This document shows positions 11,985 through 24,235 of a DNA stretch of 64,000 bases, piece by piece. Both the position numbers and the translations under genes were made by a program. Where the stretch lies: NCBI GenBank assembly GCA_020698575.1, contig CM036245.1, positions 10,975,979 to 11,039,978 of the forward strand. Reading direction: 5' to 3'. Positions within the stretch are counted from its first letter, which is position 1, and every line of letters starts with the position of its first letter. This DNA is from Bostrychus sinensis (taxonomy: Eukaryota > Chordata > Actinopteri > Gobiiformes > Eleotridae). A model generated the notes under the pieces. That model saw nothing but the letters and a program-made list of their open reading frames with translations, was not told the origin of the DNA and made no database searches.

Positions 11985-12240
11985 TGTGAGATATAAGGGT
12001 TTTGTGGCTATATAGAAAAAGCATTTATCCCTGAACTAGTAGACCTTTGACTTGAGACTTTTGACTCCAGGTCTGGGCTCTATTTACCTCACGCAGCAAA
12101 CTGAATTGTTACAAGATTTGTGTCTTCAGAAACTCACAAAAATCCATCGTGTCAGGCTCTCGCTGATTTGTTTGGGTCTCCCGGTGTGGGCCAATGGTGT
12201 GGCAGGACGGTCAGGTGTGGGTGGGTTTTAGGTTAGGTTT
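11985..12240 (+). repeat. tRNA-like SINE, fourth family
   Basis: TTTTGTGGCTATATAGAAAA with AGCATTTATCCCTGAACTAG and TTTGACTCCAGGTCTGGGC forms a tRNA-like head. The body ACAAGATTTGTGTCTTCAGA recurs at 34.2 kb. Head-only relatives on the minus strand: 31995-32080 and 62440-62555. Confidence 0.58.
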
Positions 12241-12438
12241 GGGTGGGTGAGTGAAAACTTTTGGATACATAGTGTAGGACCAGTGCTTTGGCAGAAGTCT
12301 ACAGTCTCTGAATGTGTCTGGATGTATTTTTGTACAAGGATACACCTGTCTCTGTTCATAACCATTATCAGGGCTTGACATTTACTTTTTTGCTTACTAG
12401 CCACAATTTAGAGTTAGCTTGACTTTACGTAAATGCAG

Positions 12439-12463
12439 AAAAAAAAAAAAAAAAAAAAAAAAA
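12439..12463 (+). repeat. poly-A run (about 25 A)
   Basis: A homopolymer between AATGCAG and CTGGTTTACC. Nearby AGGGCTTGACATTTAC (12373) resembles the end of the hAT-like element at 14734. Confidence 0.95.
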
Positions 12464-14733
12464 ACTGGTTTACCTTTGGCAAAATAAATTGTAACAGTAT
12501 CGGCAATATCTTGATATTGCACTAAAAATCTCACATAATCGTTATTGGACCTTTACAGTATTGAATGGTAAGCTCCTGTGGGTAATATGCAATGTTTTGT
12601 TGTGAAAAAAAGCAGTGAACTACGTAGACCATGATTCTTTGCTCAGTACGGCCAACATCACAAAATGATTATTAAACACCTTTTCAGTCTTAATCTTGTG
12701 AAATATCACAGTAATGAATGCACTAAAGGCTCATCAGGGCATTTTTATAGAATATGTTTTGTTATCTTGAGCCTTTCCACAAAACAATGAGCCTCCCCAC
12801 AATATCGCAATAAATACCAACCCGTGAAATTAAGGGGCCTTTTAGACAACAATGCGTTTTTCCGAATCCAGTAGGTTTGATTGTGGTTTGGCCTTTCGTT
12901 TACACAAAGACGGGGTTTCTGTTTCCCAAATTCGCAAACTTTTTTGTAAACACTGGAGGAGGCTTTTATGTTGCAGAGCGGAGCTATCACTTCCTCTGCT
13001 GTTTACTCTGTGTGTGGTACATAGCATTTGCAGGGCCCACAGCGCTGGTTCCTGGACAAACACAGGTACTACAGTTTACTTAACTTTCCTTACACCTCAG
13101 GGTTTTCGAGTCAATGTGAATCAGAGAGTGAATGTTGCGTCTTCCTGGGCAGCGTTGTCGTGTAACCAGGCCCTAATATTATGATTATACTGTTCGGTGA
13201 AATGTGAATATCGTTGCATCACTACTATATGGTGTACGCTCAAGCAAAGCAACATACATTTTCCACTGAACTGTACTTTTATAATTATTAACATCCCCAA
13301 ATCCTTGTCATCTTTTTCCATTTCTAATCTGCCTCAGCCTCAGTCATTTTGGGCCACGGTTCAGACAGTCCCGGGTTCGAGGGCACGGGTGTAATCTCTC
13401 CTCTTGTTGTTCTCGTGGCCACAGTTTTCTCTGTGTCTTTGAGCTGTTCGGCACTAAGCCATTGTTGTGAGCAGTGGGAGATACAAACTCACTGATGCAC
13501 GGAGACGGCTGCTGCGCTGGACCAACAGAGCTGCAAACAGAGTCCTGGAGCCAGGCCAAGTTAATTATAAAGAAATATGACGAGGGAGCCTTAAAGGGCC
13601 GGTACCGACATTTGCACCGGTTACATTTACTTCTGATGCCTGCAGTAATTGCTGTTATTAGGAATCAGTGCGACACCAAAGTAATTGCATTTGCTTGAAT
13701 TAATTAAGTTCTCTGTTTTGTTTTTTTTCTGTAGCGACAGTGTCTGCAACAGTTTGGGTGGACTTTTATGCTTTAATAAAACGGCTGTATAGGAAAAAAA
13801 TAAATGTATTTATTTTCTGAGCTCTTACTTTCTGTCTGAACATTTACATTACTGCTAATCCTCATTAAACAGTGACTTTAATATTTTCCCAAGACCTGAA
13901 AAATGAACAAAATTAGCATCCAACTCAACAGAGACAGATGTAAAGTCATTTTTATTCTGTGTATTCTTGGGATTTAAATGCATTTTTAACAAATCTATGT
14001 CTGAGGCTATATACAATCATAGCAGGGCAAATTAACTATTATCATATAGACCTTATTATACTTTTACACTTTTGAGACTTGAGGCAAATTAATCCACCTT
14101 TACTGGGCCACAAGCCAGTGTACTCTCTGTGACACTTCCTCCTCCATCTCCTCCCTCTCCCCAGACACTTCTTTTAGCTCTCTCTGCTTCTAAAAGCCAG
14201 GTCTATTTTAATTTAAAAACGCCATACGATGCTAAGCTCCAGACCATATGTTAGCGCTGCTGCAGTTTTTGCCAAATTGCTGCCACGTCTAAATAAAGGC
14301 ATTACAGAGGTAAAATGTCTTCTTTCTATGTAATTATTCATGTTTTTAGCATCTGCAGAGTCTCCACAGTCAGTATTTATGCTGCTCTGGTTGCTAGCAG
14401 TAGCATTAGCAACAACACAGCTGCAGCACTAAGTGGACCCTAGTTCAACGTTGATTATACAATATTGCTATTTTTGACATCTTTCAAAATTAAAAACATG
14501 ACTTGAAATGAAATTATTGTTTTTTCTTTCTTTTTTTTTATCTCCCAGCCCTACTGCAGATATGTTTGGTCACATTGCCATGGTTTGTGTTTTGGTTTGC
14601 AGCAGATGTAAACACAAGAGTGGCTTGATCATGTTGATCATGTTGATCATGTTGATTGGCAATACCAATACCAATACCAATCTTTAGATTTGGATCGCTA
14701 CATCCCTGCTCACAAGAACAATATAACTCTGTT

Positions 14734-15569
14734 CAGGGCTTGACATTAACAGTAGACAATCGGCCAAATGCAGATAGATTTCCATTTTGGTCTCACTAGC
14801 CACTTTGTCTGGTTGGATTCTTGTTTTAAATTTATTTGAACTAAACTATATTGCCAAAAGTATTTGCTCTGCCACCCAAATGACTGAATTCAGGTGTTCC
14901 AATCACTTCCATGGCCACAGGTGCGAAAACTGGAAAACTTTGTGGGAACAGTTTAGGGATGGCCACTTCCTGTTCCAACATGACTGCACCAGAGCACAAA
15001 GCACGGTCCATAAAGACATGGATGAGTGAGTTTGGTGTGGAAGAACTTGACTGAACCTGCACAGAGTCCTGACCTCAACCTGACAGAACAACTTTGGGAT
15101 GAATTAGAGCGAAGACTGTGATTCAGGTCTTCTCTACAACATCAGTGTCTGACCTCACAAATGTGCTTCTGGAAGAATGGTCAAAAATTCCCATAAACCT
15201 CCTAAACCTTAGGGCATTCCCAGAAGAGTTGAAGCTGTTATAGATGCAAAGGGTGGGCCAACGTCATATTAAACCTTATGGATAAAGGATTAAGTTCATA
15301 TGAATGTAAAGGCAGGTGAGCTAATACCTTTGGAAATATAATGTACTTTAGATTTTAGTCAAAAAAAACAAAAAAAAACTGATAAAGTACCTTTTCAGTG
15401 GTAATTTTCAAAACAGTTGTCAAAACAACAGATCGTTGTCTTATATACTACACATGAATCAGAATTTTAACATCAAAATTATGGCTAACGAAAAACCTAA
15501 ATGGCTAGAAACCTTTAAAGAACAGTAGCCAAAATGGCCAGTGAGCAAACACGCTGATGTCAAACCCTG
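14734..15569. mobile_element. hAT-like miniature element interrupted by a Tc1 remnant
   Basis: Ends CAGGGCTTGACATTAACA (14734) and TGATGTCAAACCCTG (ending 15569) are inverted copies. Both inner flanks carry GGCCA and TAGCCA motifs in mirrored order, as in known fish repeats with these ends. A Tc1 remnant (14845-15341) fills the middle. The target duplication is not clear. Confidence 0.65.
14845..15341 (+). mobile_element. internally deleted Tc1-type element, third family
   Basis: The left end ACTATATTGCCAAAAGTATT and the right end CTTTGGAAATATAATGT pair as inverted termini. The 5' leader (TTCCAATCACTTCCATGGCC) jumps straight to the C-terminal quarter of a transposase: LWEQF.DG.FLFQHDC with the second catalytic Asp. 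The first two-thirds of the gene is missing. Remaining frames are broken. Confidence 0.82.
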
Positions 15570-16474
15570 CCAGTGTCACTCATGTTGTATTGTAGGGTTT
15601 CTGGTCAACTCACTACAGCTATTTTCTCATTTTATATCAATAGACCATCTCACCGTATACATATTCTAATGATTAAGAACACAGCATTAACTTGAGTGTA
15701 ATTTCACTTTTTTTTTTTTTTTTTTTTTGCTTGTTCATAAAAAAGAAACATAAAAAGCTCTCCAAAATCAGGACTTTTGAAGACACAGTAAATGTCGCCT
15801 TTGTCATTTGCAGAGCTGTTTTTGCATCGTTCAGTGCAGAGTGACAGAAACCAATAAACCATCACAAATAGACACAAGTATGCAGAGATTTTAACAAGAG
15901 ACCGGCCTCAGAGCCATGGTAACGGGTGCCCTTTCAACACTGACAGAAAAAAAAATCTTTAATACAAACTATTGATCTTGACATGCTGCAAAAAATGTCT
16001 TCCTTTTTTTTATGCAGTGATCCCAGCAGCTCCTACATTCACAAGTACCCAGCAGTATACGCCTTTATTTATGCTTGTTATGATCTGCTGTTTTTATCTA
16101 CTGCTCCAGAGCAAACTACATTATAATTTACACAAACACTCGTAAGTGCGTCTCATAAAATCCCATCATTAATTTGCCAATAAAGCAGGCAGTTTTACAG
16201 CTTCAGCACCTGTACTGTGTTTGTGCATAATGAGCTCAGCTGTTGCCCCCCACGCACTTCTGTACCCTCACACTCATCTCTTTTGTAACGCACACTGTAT
16301 TACATCGATCAGGCATAACATTATGATCACCTGACTAATAACCAACAAACTGTGATGCACTGTGTATTCTGACATCTTTTATATCATCTATAAAAGCTAC
16401 AGGATCTAACCACTGCAGACCGGGAACACTACACAAGAGCTGCAGGTTTGGAGATGCTCTGAGTCGTCTGCATA

Positions 16475-18110
16475 CACTGAACAAAAATATAAATGGAACA
16501 CTTTTGCTTTTGCTCCCATTTTTCATGAGATGAACTCAAAGATCTGAAACTTTTTCTACATACACAAAATAACCATATCTCTCAAATATTGTTCATAAAT
16601 TTGTCAAATCTGTCATAGTGAGCACTTCTCCTTTGCCGAGATAATCCATCCCTCCTCACAGGTGTGCCATATCCAGATGCTGATGAGACAGCATGATTAT
16701 TGCACAGGTGTGCCTCAGACTGGCCACAATAAAAGGCCACTCTGAAACATACAGTTTTGTTTTACTGGGGGGGTTTACTGGGAGCTCTGGGGACTCCAGT
16801 CAGTATCTGGTGTGACCACCATTGGCCTCATGCAGTGCAACACATCTCCTTCGCACGTAGAGTTGATCAGGTGTCGATTGTGGCCTGTGGAATGTTGGTC
16901 CACTCCTCTTCAATGGCTGTGCGAAGTTGCTGAATATTGGTAGGACCTGGAACACGCTGTCGTATACGCTGATCCAGAGCATCCCAAACATGCTCAATGG
17001 GTGACATGTCTGGTGAGTATGCTGGCCATGCAAGAACTGGGATGTTTTCAGCTTCCAAGAATTGTGTACAGATCCTTGCAACATGGGGTCGTGCATTATC
17101 ATGCTGCAACATGAGGTGATGTTGTTGGATGTATGGCACAACAATGGGCCTCAGGATCTCGTCACGATATCTCTGTGCATTCAAAATGCCATCAATAAAA
17201 TACATCTGTGTTCTTCGTCCATAACATACGCCTGCCCATACCATAACCCCGCTGCCACCATGGGCCACTCGATCCACAACAGTGACATCAGAAAACCGCT
17301 CACCCACACGACGCCACACACGCTGTCTGCCATCTGCCCTGAAAAGTGTAAACCGGGATTCATCCGTGAAGAGAACACCTCTCCAACGTGCCAGGCGCCA
17401 TCGCATGTGAGCATTTGCCCACTCAAGTCAGTTACGACGACGACCTGGAGTCAGGTTGAGACCCCGATAAGGACGACGAGCATGCAGATGAGCTTCCCTT
17501 AGACGGTTTCTGACAGTTTGTGCAGAAATTCTTTGGTTATGCAAACCGATTGTTTCAGCAGCTGTCCGAGTGGCTGGTCTCAGACGATCTTGGAGGTGAA
17601 CATGCTGGATGTGGAGGTCCTGGGCTGGTGTGGTTACACGTCGTCTGCGGTTGTGAGGCTGGTTGGATGTACTGCCAAATTCTCTGAAACGCCTTTGGAG
17701 ACGGCTTATGGTAGAGAAATGAACATTCAATTCACGAGCAACAGCTCTGGTGGACATTCCTGCCGTCAGCAGCCAACTGCACGCTCCCTCAAAACTTGCG
17801 ACATCTGTGGCATTGTGCTGTGTGATTAAACTGCACATTTCAGAGTGGCCTTTTATTGTGGCCAGTCTGAGGCACACCTGTGCAATAATCATGCTGTCTC
17901 ATTAGCATCTGGATATGGCACACCTGTGAGGAGGGATGGATTATCTCGGCAAAAGAGAAGTGCTCACTATCACAGATTTGACAGATTTGTGAACAATATT
18001 TGAGAGATATGGTTATTTTGTGTATGTAGAAAAAGTTTCAGATCTTTGAGTTCATCTCATGAAAAATGGGAGCAAAAGCAAAAGTGTTGCGTTTATATTT
18101 TTGTTCAGTG
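16475..18110 (-). mobile_element. Tc1/mariner transposon, copy 1, full length (1636 bp)
   Basis: The element is flanked by TA on both sides (16473-16474 and 18111-18112). It has terminal inverted repeats of 273 bp (16475-16747 and 17838-18110) starting CACTGAACAAAAATATAAA. It encloses a degraded DD34E transposase gene on the minus strand. The repeats are long for Tc1 elements and resemble the IR/DR group of fish elements. It sits inside an older Tc1 relic of another family. Confidence 0.95.
16800..17813 (-). pseudogene. Tc1-type transposase pseudogene (copy 1)
   Basis: This is a cut-and-paste transposase acting on TA sites. The N-terminal paired-like helix-turn-helix region (GMSTRAVARELNVHFSTISR) is followed by an arginine-rich segment, then the catalytic domain with FTDESRF, QHDNARPH and SPDMSPIEHVWD, giving the DD34E triad. 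The start at 17813 opens MPQMSQVL. Lesions: a one-base deletion near 17774 in the N-terminal region, an in-frame TGA at 17428-17430 where copy 2 has CGA (Arg), and a one-base deletion near 16877. The C terminus (GGHTRY) is still readable in another frame. The copy should be unable to make full-length enzyme. Comparison with copy 2 shows which lesions are private. Confidence 0.93.
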
Positions 18111-18504
18111 TAGCTACCGTTATTTGGCCCTTATCAAACTCACTCAAATCCTTACACTTGCCCATTTTTACTGCTTATAACCCGTCATTTATAAATCTGC
18201 AGTTTTTCATGTGAAATGTTGAATCTGCATTTATGGATCGCGCCATTCGTGCATTCATCTTTTCTGCACATTTGGATGTTTTGGATCTTTTGTTCCACAT
18301 TTTGAGACAGCAAGATTTATTCACAAAAGAAATCCAGTTCCAGTGACGACCATTGTACTTGCATCAGTACATTTACTGTTGGATCAATACATTTTATTGA
18401 GACAAACTTTATGTCCTGCCACCCTACTCCAGAAACCCATATTTCATTAGAAACACTCAAACCTCTGCCAAGGCACTGTTCCTTTCCCTATTTGTGATTC
18501 AAAG

Positions 18505-19010
18505 ATCCTCTATTTTGCTAAATATACTTTTTTTTTCCTTTTTCTTTTTAGCTTTAAACCATGTTATAATATTTGCAGCTCCATAACATAACTGGGGTAG
18601 TATTTTGTTTCACACATGTTTGAGTAATCCTGTTTGCTGATGCCGTCTCTTTTCTTTAAGAGCTGAAAACGCTCGGTCTCACGGCTCTACGCAGAAACAT
18701 GAAACCAGAAAGTTCTCCTGCGCGTTTCTAAAGCCCATACACTGTTACCGGACTTCCATCACTACACAGCAGCCAGCTCATTTATCTATTTATATAGGCG
18801 TGCAAACTAGTCATTTAATGCTCTGTCTATTCCCCACCGTTGCCAGCAGGGGGCATCAAACACCTAATCCAAGCAATCTCTGCAAGGCAACCACTCCCCA
18901 AAATATGATATTTTTCATACATACACACTATTTTAAGTTATAAAACATGAAATACTAAAGCAAAGGTTTTCAATACTATTTCAAAAAGCTTGAAAAAAGC
19001 ATAATATGAA
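18505..19010 (-). mobile_element. TTAA-type MITE, subfamily A
   Basis: CACACATGTTTGAGTAATCC, GAGCTGAAAACGCTCGGTCT, TTGCCAGCAGGGGGCATCAA and a terminal AAAAAAGCATAATATGAA follow the order of the 9.2-kb copy. It is truncated around the left end. Confidence 0.72.
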
Positions 19011-19319
19011 TAAAAATTAAAATCAACCTGTAACATTTGTTGCTAATGACAAACAAATAAACCAACAATGACAAAAACATAACCTACTAGAAGTGTGACC
19101 ACAAGGCATATTTGTTCTACACACAGGGATGAATATTTATACTCAATTGTCATCTTCTGAAAAAAATAAACGTATTTCTGTGTTAAAGTTACAATTGTGT
19201 TATGTTAAGTGATTATTTCACTGGAAATTTAATTTATTGATTTATATGTTAGCTCTAAATATTGTATTAACATTTATTTAAATTTTTAACTCATAAGTTT
19301 AATTGTTAGTAAAAAAGTT

Positions 19320-19700
19320 ACTCTGTATTTTTTACGGTAGAATTCTGGCAACCACAGCTGCCAGTTTTTTACTGTGAAAAGAAAGTATTTTATGGTAAGA
19401 TGTACAGTTTAACACATTTTTATTAAAGATAATAATTTTAAATTTTACAGTAAATGATGATTAAAATTTAAGTCATAAACTGTAAAATATACAGTTAATG
19501 TATTTGTTTTTAAAGATAATAACTTTAAATTATACAGTAAATTATAATTAAAACTCAAGTCAAACACTGTAAAAACAACAGCTGATATATTATTTTACCG
19601 TAAAATTAAATACAGACCTCCTGTATTTTTTACGGTAGAATTCTGGCAACCACAGCTGCCAGTTTTTTACCGTAAAATTTACGGATTTTTTTTTTACAGT
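19320..19700. repeat. repeat with two direct copies of a TTCTGGCAACCACAGCTGCC motif
   Basis: TTTTTTACGGTAGAATTCTGG continuing to CTGCCAGTTTTTTAC occurs at 19326-19372 and again at 19625-19671. The second is followed by CCGTAAAATTTACGG, a palindrome. The sequence between is AT-rich with ACAGTAAAT motifs. Confidence 0.7.
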
Positions 19701-20639
19701 GTATGCTATGCTAAAGGTGGAAGGAGAAGCCAAAAATTGTACTCAAGCAAGAGTATTGTTCCTTCAAAATAATATCACACAAGTAGAAGTAAAAACTACT
19801 CTTAGAAGTTATTCAAAAAGTTGCTCTGTAAATGTAACACATCACTGCCCACCTCTGTGCAATGCTAATATATTCTCTGTACTGTATGTCTATTCTTAAT
19901 ACACATATAACTGTCCATGCTGTTTTCATGTCACTCAAGTCTTGTCCACCCACACAGTTTCTCTGAGGCTGGATCAGATCTGAAGCTTGGGTTGTCTCTA
20001 ACATACCATACATGAAATAATAAAGCGATCGGAGCAATAACCAGTTAATCACAGCGCTAACATTTCACCTATACATGTGAGCAAAAAATAGTCTAATTAT
20101 TTCTGTTCCTTTAATAACAACTGGCCGTGTCGTTGTTATGTCGTTGAGAGCCGCACCTACATACTTCCATGATTAAACTGTGTAGGTTTGAGAGGCATCT
20201 TTTTAAGCATAGATATACATTTATTAATCCAAGAAAATCTCTGCCCAACTTCAACTTGATCCACTAGACTAAGACTCTATATAAGCAACATAAAGTGATC
20301 AAAATACTATAGCTGCATTAATGCTATGTCGCCTGGGTTAAGGGACATTCTTTCTCTAATAGCTCTAACAGCGCGCTTCAAAATGTTTGGGGGGGAAAAA
20401 GATTTTTCAGACAAACAGCGGAGTGATATTTTGCATTTTGTGCTTCTAAATACATGTCAAGGAATACTAGCACTAGAGTAATTAAGCATAAAAGTGTTAA
20501 TAGAATGTAAAGGACACCATGCAAAGTGTATCGTCTCAAACTAAAGGATGATTCTTCACACAGGAAATGTACTAAAAAGGACACATTGATACATGTTATA
20601 TGTTATATTACTGCTCTAAAGCACAAGAATTCTGGCAAT

Positions 20640-21232
20640 CTGTGCATAAATCTGTTCAATCTACAATGTTTCGTTTGGTTGTACATCTTGGGCGATCCAT
20701 CTGCTATCAGAGACTTAATTCCTAATAATTACAGGGAATTTGTACGGACTGCATTAATGGCTGCAAGGAAACTTCTAGTTCAGGAATGGAAAACACAGTT
20801 TGCACCATCTATTGCAGAGTGGTACAATCTACTTTCCACTGTGGCAGCTTATGAACGCATCTCTTTCCTGCAAACGGGCAGAGGGAGATAAATATAACAT
20901 GAAATGGGACAGGTTCTCGCAGCATTTAATGGCTCTTTAATATGTAATAGTTGACTGTGGAGCTCAAAACGCAGGACTATATTGATTATAATGAACATAG
21001 CTAATATTATAATGAAAACACTGGCTCATAAGATGTAATCCGGCTTTTTGTTCTGTTCTTGGACTTTTCCATTTTTTATTTTTATTTTTTTTCAAGACAA
21101 AACTCCTTTTTTTTCCTTTTCTTGTGCTTGTTTTTTTTCTTTCTGTGTATGTCTCTGTTTGTTTATCTTATTTGTTGTCTGTAACACCTTGTTACTTTGG
21201 ATAAAAAAATCTAAATTAATAAAATACTAATG
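20640..21232 (+). pseudogene. 3' end of an L1-like retrotransposon (ORF2 C terminus and 3' UTR)
   Basis: The translation around LYILGDPSAIRDL, ALMAARKLLVQEWKTQFAPS and IAEWYNLLSTVAAYERISFL resembles the C-terminal end of L1-type ORF2 (the WK..P....W......EK.T pattern). It stops at TAA 20889, but KYNMKWDRFSQHL continues in another frame, so a frameshift ended the gene slightly early. A 3' UTR with T-rich sequence follows to AATAAAATAC near 21230. The 5' part is absent, as in most truncated insertions. The L1 assignment is by pattern only. Confidence 0.65.
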
Positions 21233-21246
21233 ACAAAGGCAAAACA

Positions 21247-21358
21247 TCATCTTCATCGTGGCTCCTGTTAGTGGCTGGGATATATAAGGCAGCATTTCCA
21301 AAACTGCAGTGGTCAGTTTCTATCAAAAGTGGTCATAATGCTACGCCGGATCAGTGTG
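21247..21358 (+). mobile_element. internally deleted Tc1 derivative (second family)
   Basis: This short relic joins the 5' leader (GGCTCCTGTTAGTGGCTGGG), a fragment of the transposase start (TTTCCAAAACTGCAG, then TATCAAAAGTGGTC) and the terminal repeat (CATAATGCTACGCCGGATCA). The order matches the parent element with most of the body lost. Confidence 0.7.
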
Positions 21359-23323
21359 TGATTAAACACAGCACTGCACTAAAGAAAATTGTCTGTTTTT
21401 CACACATTTGTATGGATGTAATGAAAACTAAAATGCTAATTAAAATGCTATTCAAGTAAGCCTAAAGCTGCTCTTACAAAACAAGTCTTTGCCTAATTAT
21501 TTTCTCAGCAGCAGGAGTCATTGTAACTATTAGGCATCAGCAAAAATAACTTGATAAATTGTAGAAATAATTTAACATGCCTCTTGTTTCTGTAAACTGC
21601 TGTGCCAAGTCGATGTTGTTTTGAACTAGAAAGTTGGTGGCCATCAAAACACAATTATCTTGAAGCTTTTGAAAAGATATCTTGTTTCTAAAGTGTAAAC
21701 ACAGTCAGCTAAATTAGAGTCAGAGTGATCGTCACATAATCATTATGCAATAGTCCCACATTTAGCTGCAGTTAGAGAACTTATGCTAATTTTAAGAAGA
21801 CAAATGAATGTTAGTATTACATAAAATCCTAAGGGTCTGCCGAATAGTTGATCCTCATGGTGAAGCTTTACATACAGGCGACAGTATGTATATTTTGGAA
21901 CTCCTAAGGTTAATTCCAGAAAGATTACTGAGCATAAAAGCAGCATTTTAGACAGACAGTCTCTATAATTACTGTTATTATTTTAAAATTTGTTAGGTAT
22001 ACTTAATGTTTGTGGGCCTCATGTGGCATCTGGTCATAGCAGTAACTTGCTTTTGTGCAAACTTTTTTCTTTAAAAACAAAGAATTCTTAAAGTGTTCCA
22101 GGTACAGGCAGGGATTTCCAGAACAGAAAAATGCTCCTTTTTTGAGGTCGTCCTAATTTAAAGGTACTGTAAGCATCACTCGTACTGCAGTCTAAATGAA
22201 AACAATGGTTGTCAGTCAGATTGGTGCAAGGGTGTTAGAACCAAAACAAAAATGTAAACATAAACAACTTGGCCATTATGGAATATATTTTGTTTACCTG
22301 CGAATAACTCTGCTGTACCATTGTTATCAGTCAAACTATTATTTGATTTAATGTTTATCTCATTTCTTGGGACACGTGGATAATTTTTATGAAAAAACAA
22401 AATATATATATACATATACTGCTTATAGCACATTTAACACTTATAATGATGATAATAATGATGTAAATAAAATAAGATTTGCAAAACATAGCTTTCTGTT
22501 TTTTTTTTTTGTTTTTTTTTAGATTTTAAACAGTGTCCTAACTTTTTAGAACTGCGTATATTATTTAAAAATATAGTTGTGGGTTATAACTGTATAAACA
22601 TAAGTCACAGCCCTAAGTCTACAGTGCTTTTTATCCTTTACTCGTGACTGTGTGTGACCAGCAGCAGCCCAGTCTGCAGTCAGTGCGAGTGGGAAATACT
22701 TTGTTTAAACAACATTTAAACATGATGCAAGCTAAGCTATTATTAGCATAATGCATTCCTTGATAATCGCCATGCCACTGGCAAAGATGAGGGCTTCCTC
22801 ACCAGCAGCACACAGTGTTTGTTGTCGCTGTGTGTCCCGCAGCCTTGCATCCGACCCAACAGGGGGCGCCGAGCGAACCCCCGGGGCAGTGCTGCAGGGG
22901 GCTACATATATTTAAAACAATCATGAATTTTAATGGTAATTCGCCCAGGGAGGCTCTTTCACCAGCCAGCTCCTCTCTCTCTCAATCTCTTCTTCTCTCT
23001 TTCTACTGTTCCTCTGGCAAAACCCGAGCAGAATTATTAAAACATGACATGAAAATGTAAAAACCGGCCCCCGGTGGCAGCAGCGAACAGAAAATGGTTT
23101 ATTAAAGTAAAAAGGAAGTGACAGGGAAGGAGAGGAAGGAACAGGAAGAAAGGCTTGGATCAATGCTCGAGTCGGGCTGTGATATCTCCTGTGTTTCCTC
23201 AACACTTAACACCAGATGAGTTACACTTTGCATTTACAAGAGAGAGAGAGAACAAAGGCAAGGGTGTCGTGTCAAAAACAGTGAAACCAGAGGAAGGAGA
23301 TGAAGGAGGCGCGGAGTACGTAC

Positions 23324-23472
23324 TGGACAGAGGTGGAGATGTGCAGCCGTCTGATGCCCGCAGTGGGGAACTGTCTGGAGTTAATGTAGGACACTTTCCT
23401 CACAGCAGTGTTGATGTGGTCCAGGTCCTCTCCCTCCATCACCAGGATGGACTGCGCTGGGTTGAAGTGGAA
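23324..23472 (-). CDS. clstn2: calsyntenin-2 internal exon (after the LNS domain)
   Basis: This exon is 149 nt, 49 codons plus two bases. It starts FHFNPAQSILVMEGEDL, continues through INTAVRKVSYINSRQFP, and ends RRLHISTSV. It follows the LNS domain directly in calsyntenins (human CLSTN2 has YHFNPSQSILVMEG here, from memory). This part leads into the membrane-proximal extracellular domain, where the ectodomain is shed in family members. The acceptor is GCGTAG before TTCCAC, and the donor is CCA before GTACGT. The split Gln codon is completed by the G opening the next exon, which confirms a phase-2 intron. That downstream intron is 16273 bp, the longest complete one here. No lesions are visible. 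Confidence 0.92.
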
Positions 23473-23714
23473 CTACGCCGCAGAGAAGTCACATGTTAGA
23501 AGACGAAAAAGTTATGCTGCTTGAAACTTACAACGCATAAAAATAACATTGCTCATATTTCATTCTCTGTACTAGTTGTCTGTGCAGCAAAATAAAGCCA
23601 TTTTTTTCAGAAATTTGTAAAGGAAATCAAAATCTTTTACTAGGAAACTTTTTTGACTTGATGTGACAAGTCAAAAAAGTTGATCTTTTATTTATCTTCT
23701 TATCTCATATTAGA

Positions 23715-24235
23715 GATCATAATCGAGACCAAGACCAGTCCAAGACCAGAGTGAACTGAGACTAAGTCAAGGCTGAGATGTTCAGCGGACGAGGCTTTCA
23801 AGGGCTGAGACCAAGGCAAACCGAGACCAGGTCAAGACCAAACCCTGGAAAGTAACATTGAAAATGGGGGAAAAGATGAGTGGCTCAAATACGTTAATGA
23901 TAATTTTAATGATCGAATGCAACAGATTCCACAATCGAACAGAGACAGATCTTTTCCTGGGACTTCTAAGGCTTTTGTACAAATATAGCCTGAGCTTCCG
24001 TCCTCCAGAAAATTAAAACTTGGTGCAGTTTTGAGTTAATTAATCTCGCTCAGTTGGAGCCAGTGATTAAAGAAAAACAATAAAAACACATTACGTCAAA
24101 ATTATTAGTTATTTTCTCATAATGATTGGTAGAAAAACATCTCAGAGCCTGCCAACTAAGACAACAACCTCAGGAAAGTGGTCTTGAAACCAATCTCAAG
24201 ACCATTACCAGTCTCAGGCGCTACAGCCCGACTCA
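23715..24235. repeat. GAGACCAAG-rich dispersed repeat, second copy
   Basis: TCGAGACCAAGACCAGTCCA, GTGAACTGAGACTAAG and the end CAGGCGCTACAGCCC match the 5.9-kb copy. The middle is AT-rich in both. Confidence 0.65.

Larger units (their letters stand above)
16302..18182 (-). mobile_element. older Tc1-type relic of a second family, split by Tc1 copy 1
   Basis: The left end CGATCAGGCATAACATTATG is a terminal repeat. The minus strand from about 18175 reads as the start of a transposase (ATGGGCAAGTGTAAGGATTT, MGK.KDLSEFDKGQI-like). It continues, after the 1.64-kb insertion, into the segment around TCAGAGCATCTCCAAA. Internal sequence beyond that is deleted, so only about 55 N-terminal codons survive next to the terminal repeat. 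The other terminus is not visible beyond about 18180. Confidence 0.8.
7051..23323. other. clstn2 intron, 16.3 kb
   Basis: It is bounded by the consensus donor GTACGT at 23323 and the acceptor CAG at 7051. It is packed with transposon debris listed separately. Stretches with nothing recognisable beyond low-complexity sequence are 8030-8780, 9970-10780, 12640-14700, 15580-16290, 18200-18500, 19860-20500 and 21470-23300. Around 14630-14685 there are short tandem runs of TGATCATGT and of CAATAC. Confidence 0.85.

Noticed and set aside
13340..13395. tRNA-like B box (CCCGGGTTCGAGGGCACG)
   Set aside because: No A box or stem partner is visible at a usable distance.
17062..17502. long frames opposite the Tc1 transposase
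   Set aside because: They are antisense shadows of the transposase at 16800-17813. The same shadow appears opposite copy 2 at 41852-42466.
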